In this document: positions 21,739 through 31,575 of the stretch, in pieces
How the letters are laid out: each line of letters starts with the position of its first letter
Numbering within the stretch: the stretch's first letter is position 1
Assembly (NCBI RefSeq): GCF_000801105.2
Contig: NC_079516.1
Span: forward strand, 7,936,001-8,000,000
DNA: 64,000 nt
Reading direction: 5' to 3'
From: Raphanus sativus
Taxonomy: Eukaryota; Streptophyta; Magnoliopsida; Brassicales; Brassicaceae
The notes under the pieces: generated by a model
Told to the model about the DNA's origin: nothing
Databases searched by the model: none
The model's input: the letters and a program-made list of their open reading frames with translations, nothing else
Translations under genes and position numbers: made by a program

Positions 21739-24369
21739 AAAAAGCCGGAAAGAATTATGCAGTTCAGGCCAATTAGCCTATGTAATGTCCTCTTCAAGAT
21801 CATCACGAAGACAATGGTGCTGAGACTCAAAAAGCTCATGCCTAAACTCATAGGTCCATCACAGGCTAGTTTTATCCCTGGTCGACTGAGCTCTGATAAC
21901 ATAATCATTGTTCAAGAAGCAGTACATTCTATGAGGAGGAAGAAAGGTCGGAAAGGATGGATGCTACTTAAGCTGGATCTTGAGAAGGCATACGATAGAA
22001 TTCGATGGGATTTTTTGGAGGAGACCCTCACTGCAGCAAAGCTACCTCAGGTATGGGTTCACTGGATTATGGAGTGTGTAACAAACCCGGGGATGAGTTT
22101 ATTGTGGAATGGGGAGAAGACGGAAGCTTTCACGCCTCAACGTGGACTTCGGCAGGGAGACCCTTTGTCTCCATATCTCTTTGTACTGTGCATGGAGAGA
22201 CTGTGTCATCTTATTGAATTTGCAGTGGTGAATAAAGAATGGAAACCAATCACGCTGTCGAGGGGCGGTCCGGTTTTGTCACATGTGTGCTTCGCGGATG
22301 ATTTGATCCTATTCGCAGAGGCATCTGTCTCTCAAGTTCGGGTAATCCGCAAGGTTTTAGAGAAGTTCTGTGGAGCGTCAGGGCAGAAGGTGAATCTAGA
22401 AAAATCTGTCATCTTCTTCTCAGATAATGTTCACAGGGATCTTGCGACATCAATTAGTAATGAGAGTGGAATCAGAGGCACTAGGGAGCTTGGAAAATAC
22501 CTAGGAATGCCGGTTTTACAAAAGAGGATCAACAAGGAGACTTTTGGGGAAGTGGTTGAGAAAGTTAACTCCAAGCTTGCGGGTTGGAAGCGACGTTTTT
22601 TAAGTCTGGCGGGAAGGATTACTTTAACCAAGTCCGTTCTCTCATCAATACCCGTGCATACTATGAGCACGATTTCGCTACCGGCAGTAACACTTGAGCA
22701 GTTGGACAAGATCGCGCGTGGTTTTATATGGGGAAGTACTGAAGGTAATAGAAAGCAACACTTGATTGCTTGGGGAAAGGTCTGCAAGCCAAAAAGAGAG
22801 GGTGGTCTTGGAATAAGGGCAGCGAAAGAGATGAACGTGGCCTTATTAGGGAAACTTGGATGGAGATTGATGAATAATCAAGAGGCGTTGTGGGCTAAGA
22901 TCTTGCGAAAAAAATTTCGAGTGGGGGAGTTGTCTGAGCCACAATGGATGATAGTCAAAGGGAGTTGGTCGCCAACTTGGAGAAGTTTGGTAAAGGGAAT
23001 TCGTGAGGTCGTGGTTCCAGGTACACGTTGGATTCTCGGGGATGGTCGACGGGTCCGGTTCTGGAAAGATAATTGGATGTTAAATGAACCCCTACATGAG
23101 CTAAGGAGTATTGACATACCAGAGCAATTACTGGAAGCAAGAGCTAGGGACCTATGGCAAAATGGATTTGGTTGGCTAGTTCAGGTAATGGAACCATATA
23201 TATCGATGGATAATCGGTTGCGACTGGCCTCAGTTGTGATTGATGATATCACGGGAGCGAAAGATCGAATGTCGTGGGGAGAGAGTAAGGATGGTCGATT
23301 TTCGGTTAAGTCAGCCTACTCCTTCCTCACGAGAGAGTTTGCAGCAGGACAGAATATGGAAGCTTTGTATAATCGAGTGTGGCGAGTTATGGCTCCGGAA
23401 CGCATCCGAGTTTTCTTATGGTTAGTGAGTCATCAAGTCATAATGACGAACTTGGAACGGCAGCGTAGACATTTGACAGAGAATAGTGTGTGTGGGTTGT
23501 GTAAGAATGGAGATGAAACCATACTACATGCTCTGAGAGACTGTCCGGCGGCTGCAGGGCTGTGGATGAGACTCGTGAACCCAAGAAGAAGACAACGATT
23601 TTTTGAGCTACCTCTCCTACAATGGCTATACGAGAACCTCACGAGTAAGGAGTCGACGAACGGATGTCAGTGGCCGACCCTGTTTGCTATGACAGTATGG
23701 TGGTGTTGGAAGTGGAGATGTGGGTATGTGTTTGGTGAAGAAGGGAGGTGTCGGGACAGAGTTAAATTTGTAAGAGAGAAGGCTAATGAAGTGCTGGCAG
23801 CGCATAAGGATTTGAGGGGTATCGCTACTAGACGGACAAGGGTGGAGAGACAAATTGCATGGATACGACCAGAGGATCCCTGGATGAAATTAAATACGGA
23901 TGGAGCGGCGAGAGGAAACCTGGGAATAGCTACTGCAGGTGGAGCTTTGAGAGATGCTAATGGAACATGGAGAGGAGGTTTTGCAGTAAATATCGGTATT
24001 TGCTCGGCCCCTCTTGCGGAACTGTGGGGGGTCTACTATGGCCTCTGCATAGCATGGGATCAGGGTATTCGAAGGCTACAAGTAGAAGTGGATTCGGAGT
24101 GTGTGGTGGACTTTCTTCGGACAGGGATTAACGACTCGCATCCCTTGTCCTTCCTAGTACGGTTGTGCTATGGCTTTATATCAAGAGACTGGATAGTCAA
24201 ATTCTCTCATGTGTATAGAGAGGCTAATCGTCTAGCTGATGGATTAGCTAACTATGCGTTTTCTTTACCTTTTGTTTTGCACTATTTCGAGTTTGTTCCA
24301 GAGCATGTTGCTTCTGTGTTTTTGGATGATGGTAATGGTGTAGCAGGAACTAGGCAAGTTTGCCTTTGA
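21739..24369 (+). CDS. LINE ORF2 remnant: reverse transcriptase, zinc-binding region and RNase H
   Basis: The open frame begins at 21637 in flanking DNA; LINE-derived residues start near KPERIMQFRPISLCNV. Visible domains, numbered from 21637: reverse transcriptase about residues 37-290 with LDLEKAYDRIRWDFL, QRGLRQGDPLSPYLF and catalytic FADD near residue 218; a zf-RVT region with VCGLCKNGDETILHALRDC near 615; and a C-terminal RNase H from about 752 (NTDGA, LAELWGVYYGL, VEVDSECVV, RLADGLA), with all acidic residues and the HVYREAN His region present. About 870 residues are intact without a stop. Without the endonuclease and a native promoter it is unlikely to move by itself. Confidence 0.93.
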   Translation, partial: KKPERIMQFRPISLCNVLFKIITKTMVLRLKKLMPKLIGPSQASFIPGRLSSDNIIIVQEAVHSMRRKKGRKGWMLLKLDLEKAYDRIRWDFLEETLTAAKLPQVWVHWIMECVTNPGMSLLWNGEKTEAFTPQRGLRQGDPLSPYLFVLCMERLCHLIEFAVVNKEWKPITLSRGGPVLSHVCFADDLILFAEASVSQVRVIRKVLEKFCGASGQKVNLEKSVIFFSDNVHRDLATSISNESGIRGTRELGKYLGMPVLQKRINKETFGEVVEKVNSKLAGWKRRFLSLAGRITLTKSVLSSIPVHTMSTISLPAVTLEQLDKIARGFIWGSTEGNRKQHLIAWGKVCKPKREGGLGIRAAKEMNVALLGKLGWRLMNNQEALWAKILRKKFRVGELSEPQWMIVKGSWSPTWRSLVKGIREVVVPGTRWILGDGRRVRFWKDNWMLNEPLHELRSIDIPEQLLEARARDLWQNGFGWLVQVMEPYISMDNRLRLASVVIDDITGAKDRMSWGESKDGRFSVKSAYSFLTREFAAGQNMEALYNRVWRVMAPERIRVFLWLVSHQVIMTNLERQRRHLTENSVCGLCKNGDETILHALRDCPAAAGLWMRLVNPRRRQRFFELPLLQWLYENLTSKESTNGCQWPTLFAMTVWWCWKWRCGYVFGEEGRCRDRVKFVREKANEVLAAHKDLRGIATRRTRVERQIAWIRPEDPWMKLNTDGAARGNLGIATAGGALRDANGTWRGGFAVNIGICSAPLAELWGVYYGLCIAWDQGIRRLQVEVDSECVVDFLRTGINDSHPLSFLVRLCYGFISRDWIVKFSHVYREANRLADGLANYAFSLPFVLHYFEFVPEHVASVFLDDGNGVAGTRQVCL

Positions 24370-24391
24370 GTTTTTTTTAGTTATTTGAATA

Positions 24392-24425
24392 AAAGGTAGG
24401 AGACAATTGTCTCCTGCTCCCTACC
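24392..24425 (+). promoter_or_regulatory. LINE 3' hairpin
   Basis: GGTAGGAGACAATTGTCTCC followed by TGCTCCCTACC, directly before the terminal A-run. GGAGACAATTGTCTCC is a perfect 16-bp palindrome inside an outer GGTAG/CTACC pair. A structured 3' end next to poly(A) fits template recognition by the reverse transcriptase; that role is inferred. Confidence 0.6.
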
Positions 24426-24534
24426 AAAAAAAAAAATAAAACAAACGGAATGGAAGGAGAAAAATATGGTACAGTTTTCTTGATTGCACCAAAAACGAGT
24501 ATGCTTTGAAAGGATGCGTAAAATATGTTATTTA

Positions 24535-25188
24535 GGAGGTGTTACTGGGAGTTAGATTTATATAGAGTTTGTTGATTGTAAAAGTTGAGAAATTTATTAA
24601 ATTTGGAAAGATTTGTAGAGAATTTAATGTATTGTGAAAATCTATGAAAATAAATTGTTATAATGATTTTAAGAATATAAGGGATATAACTAGTATTCTC
24701 AAAATCTTGTTTAATGAGTTAATTTGTCAAGAATACAACTCCCAATAACACTAACTTTGATAGATTTATAGAATTTTTAAAATCATCAAACCAATAACAC
24801 ATGATTCTAGTAAGAATGAGAGAATCTATAAACCAATAACACTAGATTCTAAGAGCATCTTTAATGCAAGTTGCTTGGGAAGGGAGCTTAAAGAGAGAGA
24901 AGAAGAAAAGAGGAGAAAAAAAGAAACATCGATGGAAAAATGCTTAATTAAACAGCGAAACTTGTGCTATTTCATGGGCTCCATAAAATGTGGTGGCCCA
25001 TGATTGGTTCTGATTTATTTATTTATTTTTTATTTTTAAATCAGATGAAGAAAAAAAATTTAAAAAATAAGCACCTCCTACTAAGTTAACGATGCATCTG
25101 CGTTAACGATGCTTGGGAAGGGTGCTGCGTTAACGATGCTCTAAGAATTCTAACAATCCTTCTAAATCATACTCCTACTAACACCTCC
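24535..25188. mobile_element. MITE with GGAGGTGTTA ends, interrupted by a Tourist MITE
   Basis: The left end GGAGGTGTTACTGGGAGT is mirrored on the right, where the complement reads GGAGGTGTTAGTAGGAGT. Without the inner element it is about 360 bp. The interior is rich in AATTTATAGA and CCAATAACAC motifs. I see no clear target duplication. Confidence 0.6.
24853..25141. mobile_element. Tourist (PIF/Harbinger) MITE with TAA duplication
   Basis: Ends GAGCATCTTTAATGC and GCGTTAACGATGCTC are inverse in their first bases and flanked by TAA on both sides (24850-24852, 25142-25144). Near the right end GTTAACGATGC occurs three times. It lies inside the GGAGGTGTTA element. Confidence 0.75.
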
Positions 25189-25263
25189 AATGTTTCATGT
25201 TTATAGCTGTAACATTAAGATATATTCGGTATAAGAGATCGATATTTGCTCGCCAGTGGAACA

Positions 25264-26408
25264 TCTATCTTATTAAAACAGGAACATTACAACTTCTTCT
25301 AGGTGGATTTTTAAAGGTGGACCTCATATATTTAAATTAAATGTCTCATTCTTTGTATATAACACGTACCATAGTCTAACTTTGCATTGATGTATTTCCT
25401 TAAATACAGTTCTTCTTTTTGTCCATATTCCATATATGATTTTTACATTTATTACATGTCGATTTAAATAAGATATATACTAACAATACTAAAAATATTA
25501 ATCGTTCTATAATTATTCTATACAATTCATTTTAAATTGATCAGTATACTTTCATTGGCCATATTAATTTTATTAGTACAAATAACATTAGGTAGATAAG
25601 TCATAGACACATACATAAAGATATGACTATTCTTATAACTACGTTGGGCCTAATCTACTTTCTAAAACAAATAACACATAGCTTCATATATTGTATAGAA
25701 TATAGTAATATTGTATAGTATCATACTTATACAATAATACTAAAAACAAACCAAACTGAAATATAATATATATCGAAAATGCTTTGAACCATTACACACA
25801 AAATATATTAGACCTCAGAGATAAAATTCACTTTGAAATTACGTAATAATTATTTTAAAAAATTAAATTTTGTAATGTACAAAAAAACATAAGTTTTATA
25901 TAAAATTTTGTGTTACAATAAAAAGACACAACTCGCGCTTGCAAAATGTTGTTTTTACATACGAAAGACAGTTTTGATATTGTTCTTTAAACACAAAATT
26001 GAATTATACAAACTCGATACTACATAAAACTAAACAATATAGAATACGTTTTAAAAATAAAACCCGTGCGGATGTGCATATGTTTATATAATATATAAAT
26101 ATATTATGTTACACATATTTTCATATAAATAATACCCCAATGTAAGTTTTGTATGATAAATGTTGAAAATACAAAATATATAGCACTATGTATTTTAAAT
26201 AATACAGAAAAAATCTACTTTACGTTATCATAAAAAAATTAAAAATAAAATTTAGTAATTAAACACATTGCTTATATAAACACATTAGTACATATTGTTA
26301 TTTATCAAAATTTTATATTAATCCACATTGGCGATCATATATAACATTTAGTAAAAACAGAAATTAAAAAAAAATGACTCCCGCTCGGTCGAACGGGTCA
26401 TGATCTAG
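25264..26408 (+). mobile_element. complete non-autonomous Helitron
   Basis: Starts TCTATCTTATTAAAACAGGA directly after A (25263). Ends with a hairpin of CCCG and CGGG arms (CCCGCTCGGTCGAACGGG), a short spacer and CTAG, followed by T (26409): insertion between A and T as expected for Helitrons. 1145 bp, AT-rich, with no helicase or Rep coding; it must depend on enzymes from elsewhere. Contains AAACCCGTGCGGATGTGC at about 26060, itself like a Helitron 3' end. Confidence 0.85.
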
Positions 26409-26604
26409 TTTTAATTATATATTATCTATCTTCTAAACTTTTTTGTTAATCTTAACTTATAAGGACAACTGTTTGATATTCATTCCTACCAAAATATAAA
26501 AAGTGAAATACGGTCGCGCGAAAGTACTCCATACTTCCATGCTCCACATGCAACTAGTTGATCTTCACGCTGGATGTAGATCAATATCTTTCTCAAACTT
26601 CAGA

Positions 26605-26736
26605 AGGAAAAATTAGATACGGAGTCCATATACAAATACTAGATGAGCTTCATAATTCATTGAAATAAAAAGGAAAAATGAGATACGGAGTCCATATACA
26701 AATACTAGATGAGCCTGATAATCCATTGAAATAAAA
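26605..26736. repeat. 66-bp tandem duplication
   Basis: AGGAAAAATTAGATACGGAG starts copy 1 (26605-26670), and the same block with five or so changes forms copy 2 (26671-26736). No gene. The surroundings are intergenic. Confidence 0.9.
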
Positions 26737-26879
26737 TGATACATATTATCAATGTTATAACAACGAGGTAGTGGTTTGCAAATTTTGGTGAGGTAAGCGA
26801 TCCGGATTTGAAAGCACCCCACTACATTTTAATTTGTAGCCACACGGATATAAAACCATATTTTCGACCTTATTTAGAA

Positions 26880-27472
26880 GCTGATTGTTTGCAGATTCTA
26901 AAATGGTTTTTAGTTTTTGATTTTCAAGAAACTATTTTTTTACCAATCAAGTTTTTTAGAAAATAGATTCCCTAAATTGTAGGGAAACTAGATTTTGAAA
27001 ATAACTACCTCTTCTTAACAAAAACCAAAAACCATGTTTCTTTAGTTTTTCTTAACTCCACGTGAGTTTCTTTTTCTTTTTGGTTAGCATATTCTTATAT
27101 TGTAGCAAAAAGAATCCCTATATAAATTAAACTGATTAAAAATTAATTATTTTAAAATAATTATAGTTGAATAAAAATATTTTATATGACATCTAAAATC
27201 TAATAGGAAAAATTTATTTAAGTTTAAATTTTTGTTTAGATAAATTATTTAATAATGTTTTAACTAATATTTTACCATATTTTTTAATTGTATGACATAT
27301 ATTCTGTATTATTTTTTTATTTTTCGGGATAAGTATTATATTGTTATCAATTATTTTTTATTTAATAAACTTCACTTTATAACTAAAATAATAACTTAGA
27401 TATTTTTTTTAATAACTTAGATATAGTCAAAATCTAAAACTAAAAATTCAAGTACAAATAACCATTCAAGTT
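26880..27472. mobile_element. dispersed repeat, TGATTGTTT family, copy A
   Basis: Begins GCTGATTGTTTGCAGATTCT, then TTTTTAGTTTTTGATTTTC and ATAGATTCCCTAAATT. The right end, complement CTTGAATGGTTATTTGTA, is loosely inverse. Two further copies start near 28146 and 30353. Probably a hAT-like MITE family; no coding sequence. Confidence 0.5.
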
Positions 27473-27869
27473 TTCTTCAAAAATGTAAAATTTACAAAAA
27501 AATGAAATTTATATATATGAACAAAGTTTTCATATTTTTAAATTAAAATAAATTAATAAAATATTCTTTTGATGTAATCTATTTATAAACAACAAGATTT
27601 TTTTAAAGATTAGTCCGAACAATTCTATGGACATGAAATATCCCTAAAGTTATTGAAAAAAATCATTGTTATGTATTAGATGTATGTTCGACCAACTTGA
27701 AAACTTTCTGTATATCCATATTTCTAATTTTTATCTAACTATGGAAGACATCTCTGAATTTTAGAACTATGGTATTGTCGGCTGTTCACCTTCTTTCTTT
27801 ATGGTCAACAATTTAGGAAAAAGCTTTTTTATTAGATAATTCTAGTTTACATTTAATAAGAAAAATACA

Positions 27870-28145
27870 TAACTTTATAAATAATTTAGTTTCTAACACA
27901 GTTCTTTTACATTTTTCGCTCTTCAAAAAATTTACTAATAAAATAGATTTATGTGATTTTTCGATAAAATTATGATTACATATATCATTTCTTAAAAAAA
28001 AAACTAAATAAAGTATATGTGCTTGAGAACACATGATGAATTTTGCACTTGGATCCATGTACGGATCTAGAGTTGCTCTCTCCTGAATAGATTATTAAAA
28101 TGCTTCACGGTTTCATTATTTTCTCTGTTGGAAATTCACTGAGGT
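27870..28145. repeat. direct repeat, left copy
   Basis: Shares with 29848-30060 the blocks TCTAACACAGTTCTTTT, TTTTTCGATAAAATTATGAT, TACATATATCATTTCTTAAA and CTCTGTTGGAAATTCACTGA in the same order, with about 90% identity by eye. A 1.7-kb stretch lies between the copies. Confidence 0.85.
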
Positions 28146-28380
28146 GTTGATTGTTTCCAATTTCTAAGGTGGTTTTTGGTTTTTGATTCTCAAAAATTAT
28201 CTTATCGTCCAATCAAGATTCTAATAAAATTGATTCCCTAAAATTTAAGAAAACTACTTTTTCAGAAACAAAATCTTTTTGCCAATCAACATTTTAACAA
28301 AATGGATTTCCTACAAAATAGGGAAACTAGTTTTTGGATGTCTAGTCAAATTTTCAATGAAAAACCAAAAGGGGAAAAAG
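28146..28380. mobile_element. TGATTGTTT family, copy B (truncated)
   Basis: Begins directly after the left direct repeat with GTTGATTGTTTCCAATTTCT, followed by TGGTTTTTGGTTTTTGATT and GATTCCCTAAAATTT as in copy A. The right side merges into different sequence near 28380. Confidence 0.45.
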
Positions 28381-28519
28381 CTAGTCTAACCTTTGTTTAT
28401 CAATTTATTACTAGAATGACTCTAATTTTATTTTAATTACTAGTCTAAATTTTATACCTATTTTATCCCTAAGTCCTTTGTTATAAAAAAAATAATTACG
28501 AAAATGTCATTACTCACAG

Positions 28520-28970
28520 ACTTAATTTATGTACGATTAATGTAGCCACAGACTTATTTTTAATTTCTTTGGCTATAGATTTATTTTAAATCCATAGATT
28601 TAATTAGATTTCTACAGATTTATTTTGATATCTCTGTCAACTTTGGTCACAGATTTATTGAATATTGACAGGTTTAATTAGATTTAGTTTCATTGGCCAC
28701 ATATTTACTTATTTTTGACAGATTTATATAGAATTCGACAGGCTTATTTTTTTTTTCGCCACCGATTTTTATGTTTTTGACAGATTTATTTAGGTTTTAA
28801 TTGATTTATTATTCTTTGACCATAGATTTACTTAATTTTGACAGATTTAATATGAATTTGATAGATTTATTTATCTTTTGATCACAGATTTAACTACAAT
28901 TTGACAGATTTGATTTTACTTTAGCGACAGATTTAATAATTATTTTGTGACAGATTTATAAATTTATTTA
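28520..28970. repeat. degenerate ACAGATTTA array
   Basis: About 18 occurrences of (G/C)ACAGATTTA or close variants, spaced about 20-35 bp. Two flavours alternate: TTTTGACAGATTTA and (G)GCCACAGATTTA or TCACAGATTTA, giving a higher-order unit near 60 bp. All lie in the same orientation. AT-rich, no gene. Confidence 0.75.
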
Positions 28971-29460
28971 ACCGAACCGGTTATTGAAAACCGGATTTAA
29001 CCATTAAATTCTGTTTTTTTATAAAAAAATATACATATATCTCAACTGAACTAAACCAAAATCTTTCTAACCAACAAATTAAATTAAATAAACCAAAATC
29101 TTTGCTGAGTCCATAAACAAAGTCATCTCAAGCTCGAGAACTTTACCCATTGTAAAACTTTTAGATGCTCTACGGTTAATGATGACAACTTTGTTTCTTT
29201 TCTAGCCCTTGTTCTCTCACACGTGCCTTTCTTTCTTTTTTTTTAATACTTTGCGAGTTTAAACTTGTGTTTGATATTGGTACTGCAAGTATGAAAGAGA
29301 CAATTTAACCTGAAAATTTTGTTTAACGCAACGACAACTGTATCAGACATAGGAGAAAGTAAAATAAAGAAAAACCCAATAGCCTCAAGATAGGTACAAC
29401 ACCAACTTTGGCCATTCTGGACACAGAATCCAAAACCTATAACTGAACGTGGTTTTATGT
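28971..29460. other. intergenic, nothing recognised
   Basis: Short AACCGGTTATTGAAAACCGG palindrome at about 28975-28996; otherwise AT-rich without a gene. Confidence 0.4.
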
Positions 29461-29534
29461 AACAATAATTAGCAACTCAGTCAGAATCCAGAAAACAACA
29501 CTTATAAATCAGAGGAGGAGATGATATACAGATT

Positions 29535-29740
29535 CGAAACCCTGAAGTGACAGAAGTAATTGGCGGGGGAAGAAATGGTGGTTCTCGTCGGAGTGTTTGA
29601 TAGAGGAGATGACTAGAGGTCCTCCCACCGATGAAGTAATTGGCGGGGGAAGAGATGACCATAGGTCTTTCAGAATGTTTTTTCTTGTTTGTGTCGACGA
29701 CGGAATGTTATTTCTTGTTTGTGTCGACGACGGTTAGGGT
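29535..29740. repeat. GC-richer block with two short direct duplications
   Basis: GAAGTAATTGGCGGGGGAAG occurs at about 29552 and 29634, and a unit with TTCTTGTTTGTGTCGACGAC and then GG at about 29685 and 29713. Possibly a fragment of a gene or element captured in the AT-rich surroundings; no frame gives a recognisable protein. Confidence 0.6.
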
Positions 29741-29847
29741 TAAAGTATTTTTTTTTTTTTGATTTTTTATTTGCTAAGGATTTAAATAAATTATGGCAAA
29801 ATAGTAGAAAAGAGGAATTATTAGGGTTAATTGGTCTTTTTGTGCAT

Positions 29848-30060
29848 AATTTATAAAATAATTTAATTTTCTAACACAGTTCTTTTGCATTTTTCCACTT
29901 TTCAAGAAATTTAATAATAAAATAGATTTATGCGATTTTTCGATAAAATTATGATTACATATATCATTTCTTAAAAAAGAAACTAAATAAAGTATATATG
30001 TTTGAGAACACCTGATGAGCTTTCCACTTTCTCTGTTGGAAATTCACTGAGTGTTATGTA
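29848..30060. repeat. direct repeat, right copy
   Basis: Same blocks and orientation as 27870-28145, including the closing CTCTGTTGGAAATTCACTGA, after which the two sequences diverge. Confidence 0.85.
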
Positions 30061-30352
30061 TCTTTTTTGCTGACAATACAAAGGCTGGCGATCCTGCTTA
30101 AAGAGTAGTATTATTTTGGATTCATATGTTCATTTTTGTTTTGTTTTCAATCACAATAGTAAGTTCAATTGAAACTGAAGTTTTTTGAGAAATTCTAATC
30201 AAAAGGGTAAAGCAGTTTGAAGACATTCTGCTTAGCTTTAAAACTCTAAACCAGAGCGAAATCAAGAATCTCTTCCTAGTTCGGTTTGTTCTCTAAACTG
30301 AAATGTGATCCTTCGTTAGTATATCAAATTAATCAATTTTTATATTATAAGA

Positions 30353-31256
30353 GGTTGATTGTTTACATATTTAAAGTAGTTTTTGGTTTTTATTTTTGGA
30401 AAAACTAAAATTTTGACTATCAGTTTTTTAGAGAAATAGATTTCGTACAATTTAGGGAAGCTGATTTTTCAAATAACTGTCATTTTCTAAAGAAAAACTA
30501 ATAAAATCCAAATTTTCTTGGTTTTTCATAATTACCACTGTTTTTTTAACATTATTTTTGTTACATTTAGGCATTAATATAGGAAAATAAATAAAATGCT
30601 TACTATTTCGGTCATTTTTTAAACAACCACACAAAATAATTTATATTAAGAACATTCTTTTAAATTTGTCAATAAAATTAAGTTAATACTTTAAATTTAC
30701 TTTTTGGAAAGTTTTCATGTTTCGTTGATAATCTATTGGTATTATTTCCTATAAAAATGTATTTTTAGTAACTTTCAAGTTTGTTTTAAAAAGTAAGAAA
30801 TTAAATTATAAATTCGTTTTTTTAAATAACACTAAATAATATCAGTAATAAAATTTTAAGAAAATAAATTCAGATTTTTTTTTGTTTTACTAAAACTTAG
30901 ATTTGTGTTATCAAATTTCTGCATTTTATGGGATGCACAATAATGTTTTTTGTGTTTTTGCAGTTGTTTTCCGAACACTTTGGTTTTTTATTTAAAATAT
31001 TAAAAAAATATATGTGTTTTGATGATTGGATTTTATAATTTATTTTTCAGAATAGACATTTTATTTTCAGGATAAACATATTATTTTATAAAAATATTTT
31101 ATTAATTTTAAAAGGAAAAATAAAATAAAAACTATAAATCAAAATTCGAACAACCATTCATGATTTAAAAAAAAAACTAAAATATATTAAGAAATCAAAA
31201 ACTAAAAGTTAAAAACTAAAAACCAAAAACTAGAAACTAAGAAAACAACTATCACA
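30353..31256. mobile_element. TGATTGTTT family, copy C
   Basis: Begins GGTTGATTGTTTACATATTT; the right end carries ACTAAAAACCAAAAACTAGA and then AAAACAACTATC, loosely inverse to the start. About 900 bp, AT-rich, no coding sequence. Ends about 320 bp before the IGPD gene start. Confidence 0.5.
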
Positions 31257-31575
31257 TAAATCTTCCTGTTTCAAATTCTGGTTTGACCTTGTGCAGGTTT
31301 CACTGGAACTACTAGTGTGGTTCAAGTAAATGAAACTGAGATTGCATAATATGAATTTTTTTTTCATTATTTCCAGTTGCTTAACTGAATTTCTAATGGA
31401 TTTGCATCTGTAATTATATGTGTACACGTCACACGAATGATCGGTTCTATTGTACCGGTCCGATCGATTGACAATCCAATGCCAAACTCGAAGCGCCGTC
31501 GTTTTGGCCGTTTCGAACAAGAAAGTAGTGGTCGTCTGGTCCCTCTCTCTCTCTTGTTCCTTCCGCTGCCAATAA
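31257..31575 (+). promoter_or_regulatory. promoter and leader of the IGPD gene
   Basis: The region turns GC-richer from about 31430. It has CCGGTCCGATCG, then CT-rich stretches (CCCTCTCTCTCTCTTG) directly before the ATG at 31576, typical of plant leaders. No clear TATA box. Confidence 0.4.

Larger units (their letters stand above)
21739..24434 (+). mobile_element. 5'-truncated LINE (plant L1-type) with 12-bp target duplication
   Basis: AATAAAACAAAC stands directly before (21727-21738) and after (24435-24446) the element, an exact target-site duplication. The body runs from the reverse transcriptase domain to RNase H, then a short 3' region with hairpin and an A-run. ORF1 and the endonuclease are missing, the usual result of incomplete reverse transcription. 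The reading frame is open throughout, so the insertion is young. Confidence 0.93.
21524..24464. mobile_element. Stowaway-like MITE interrupted by the LINE
   Basis: Left end TTCCTTCTGTTTCACAATGT lies about 200 bp before the LINE. The inverse end, ACTTACAATAATAAAACAAA and then CGGAATGGAAGGAG, is split by the LINE: the part up to 21738 precedes it and the rest follows at 24447-24464. Removing the LINE and one target copy restores a MITE of about 230 bp. Confidence 0.7.

Noticed and set aside
26613..26822. 69-codon minus-strand frame with repeated HLVFVYGLRIS words
   Set aside because: Caused by the 66-bp tandem duplication, which is a multiple of three and so repeats the peptide.
28520..28970. 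A CRISPR-like array
   Set aside because: Spacing is irregular, repeats are only about 10 bp and the genome is that of a plant.
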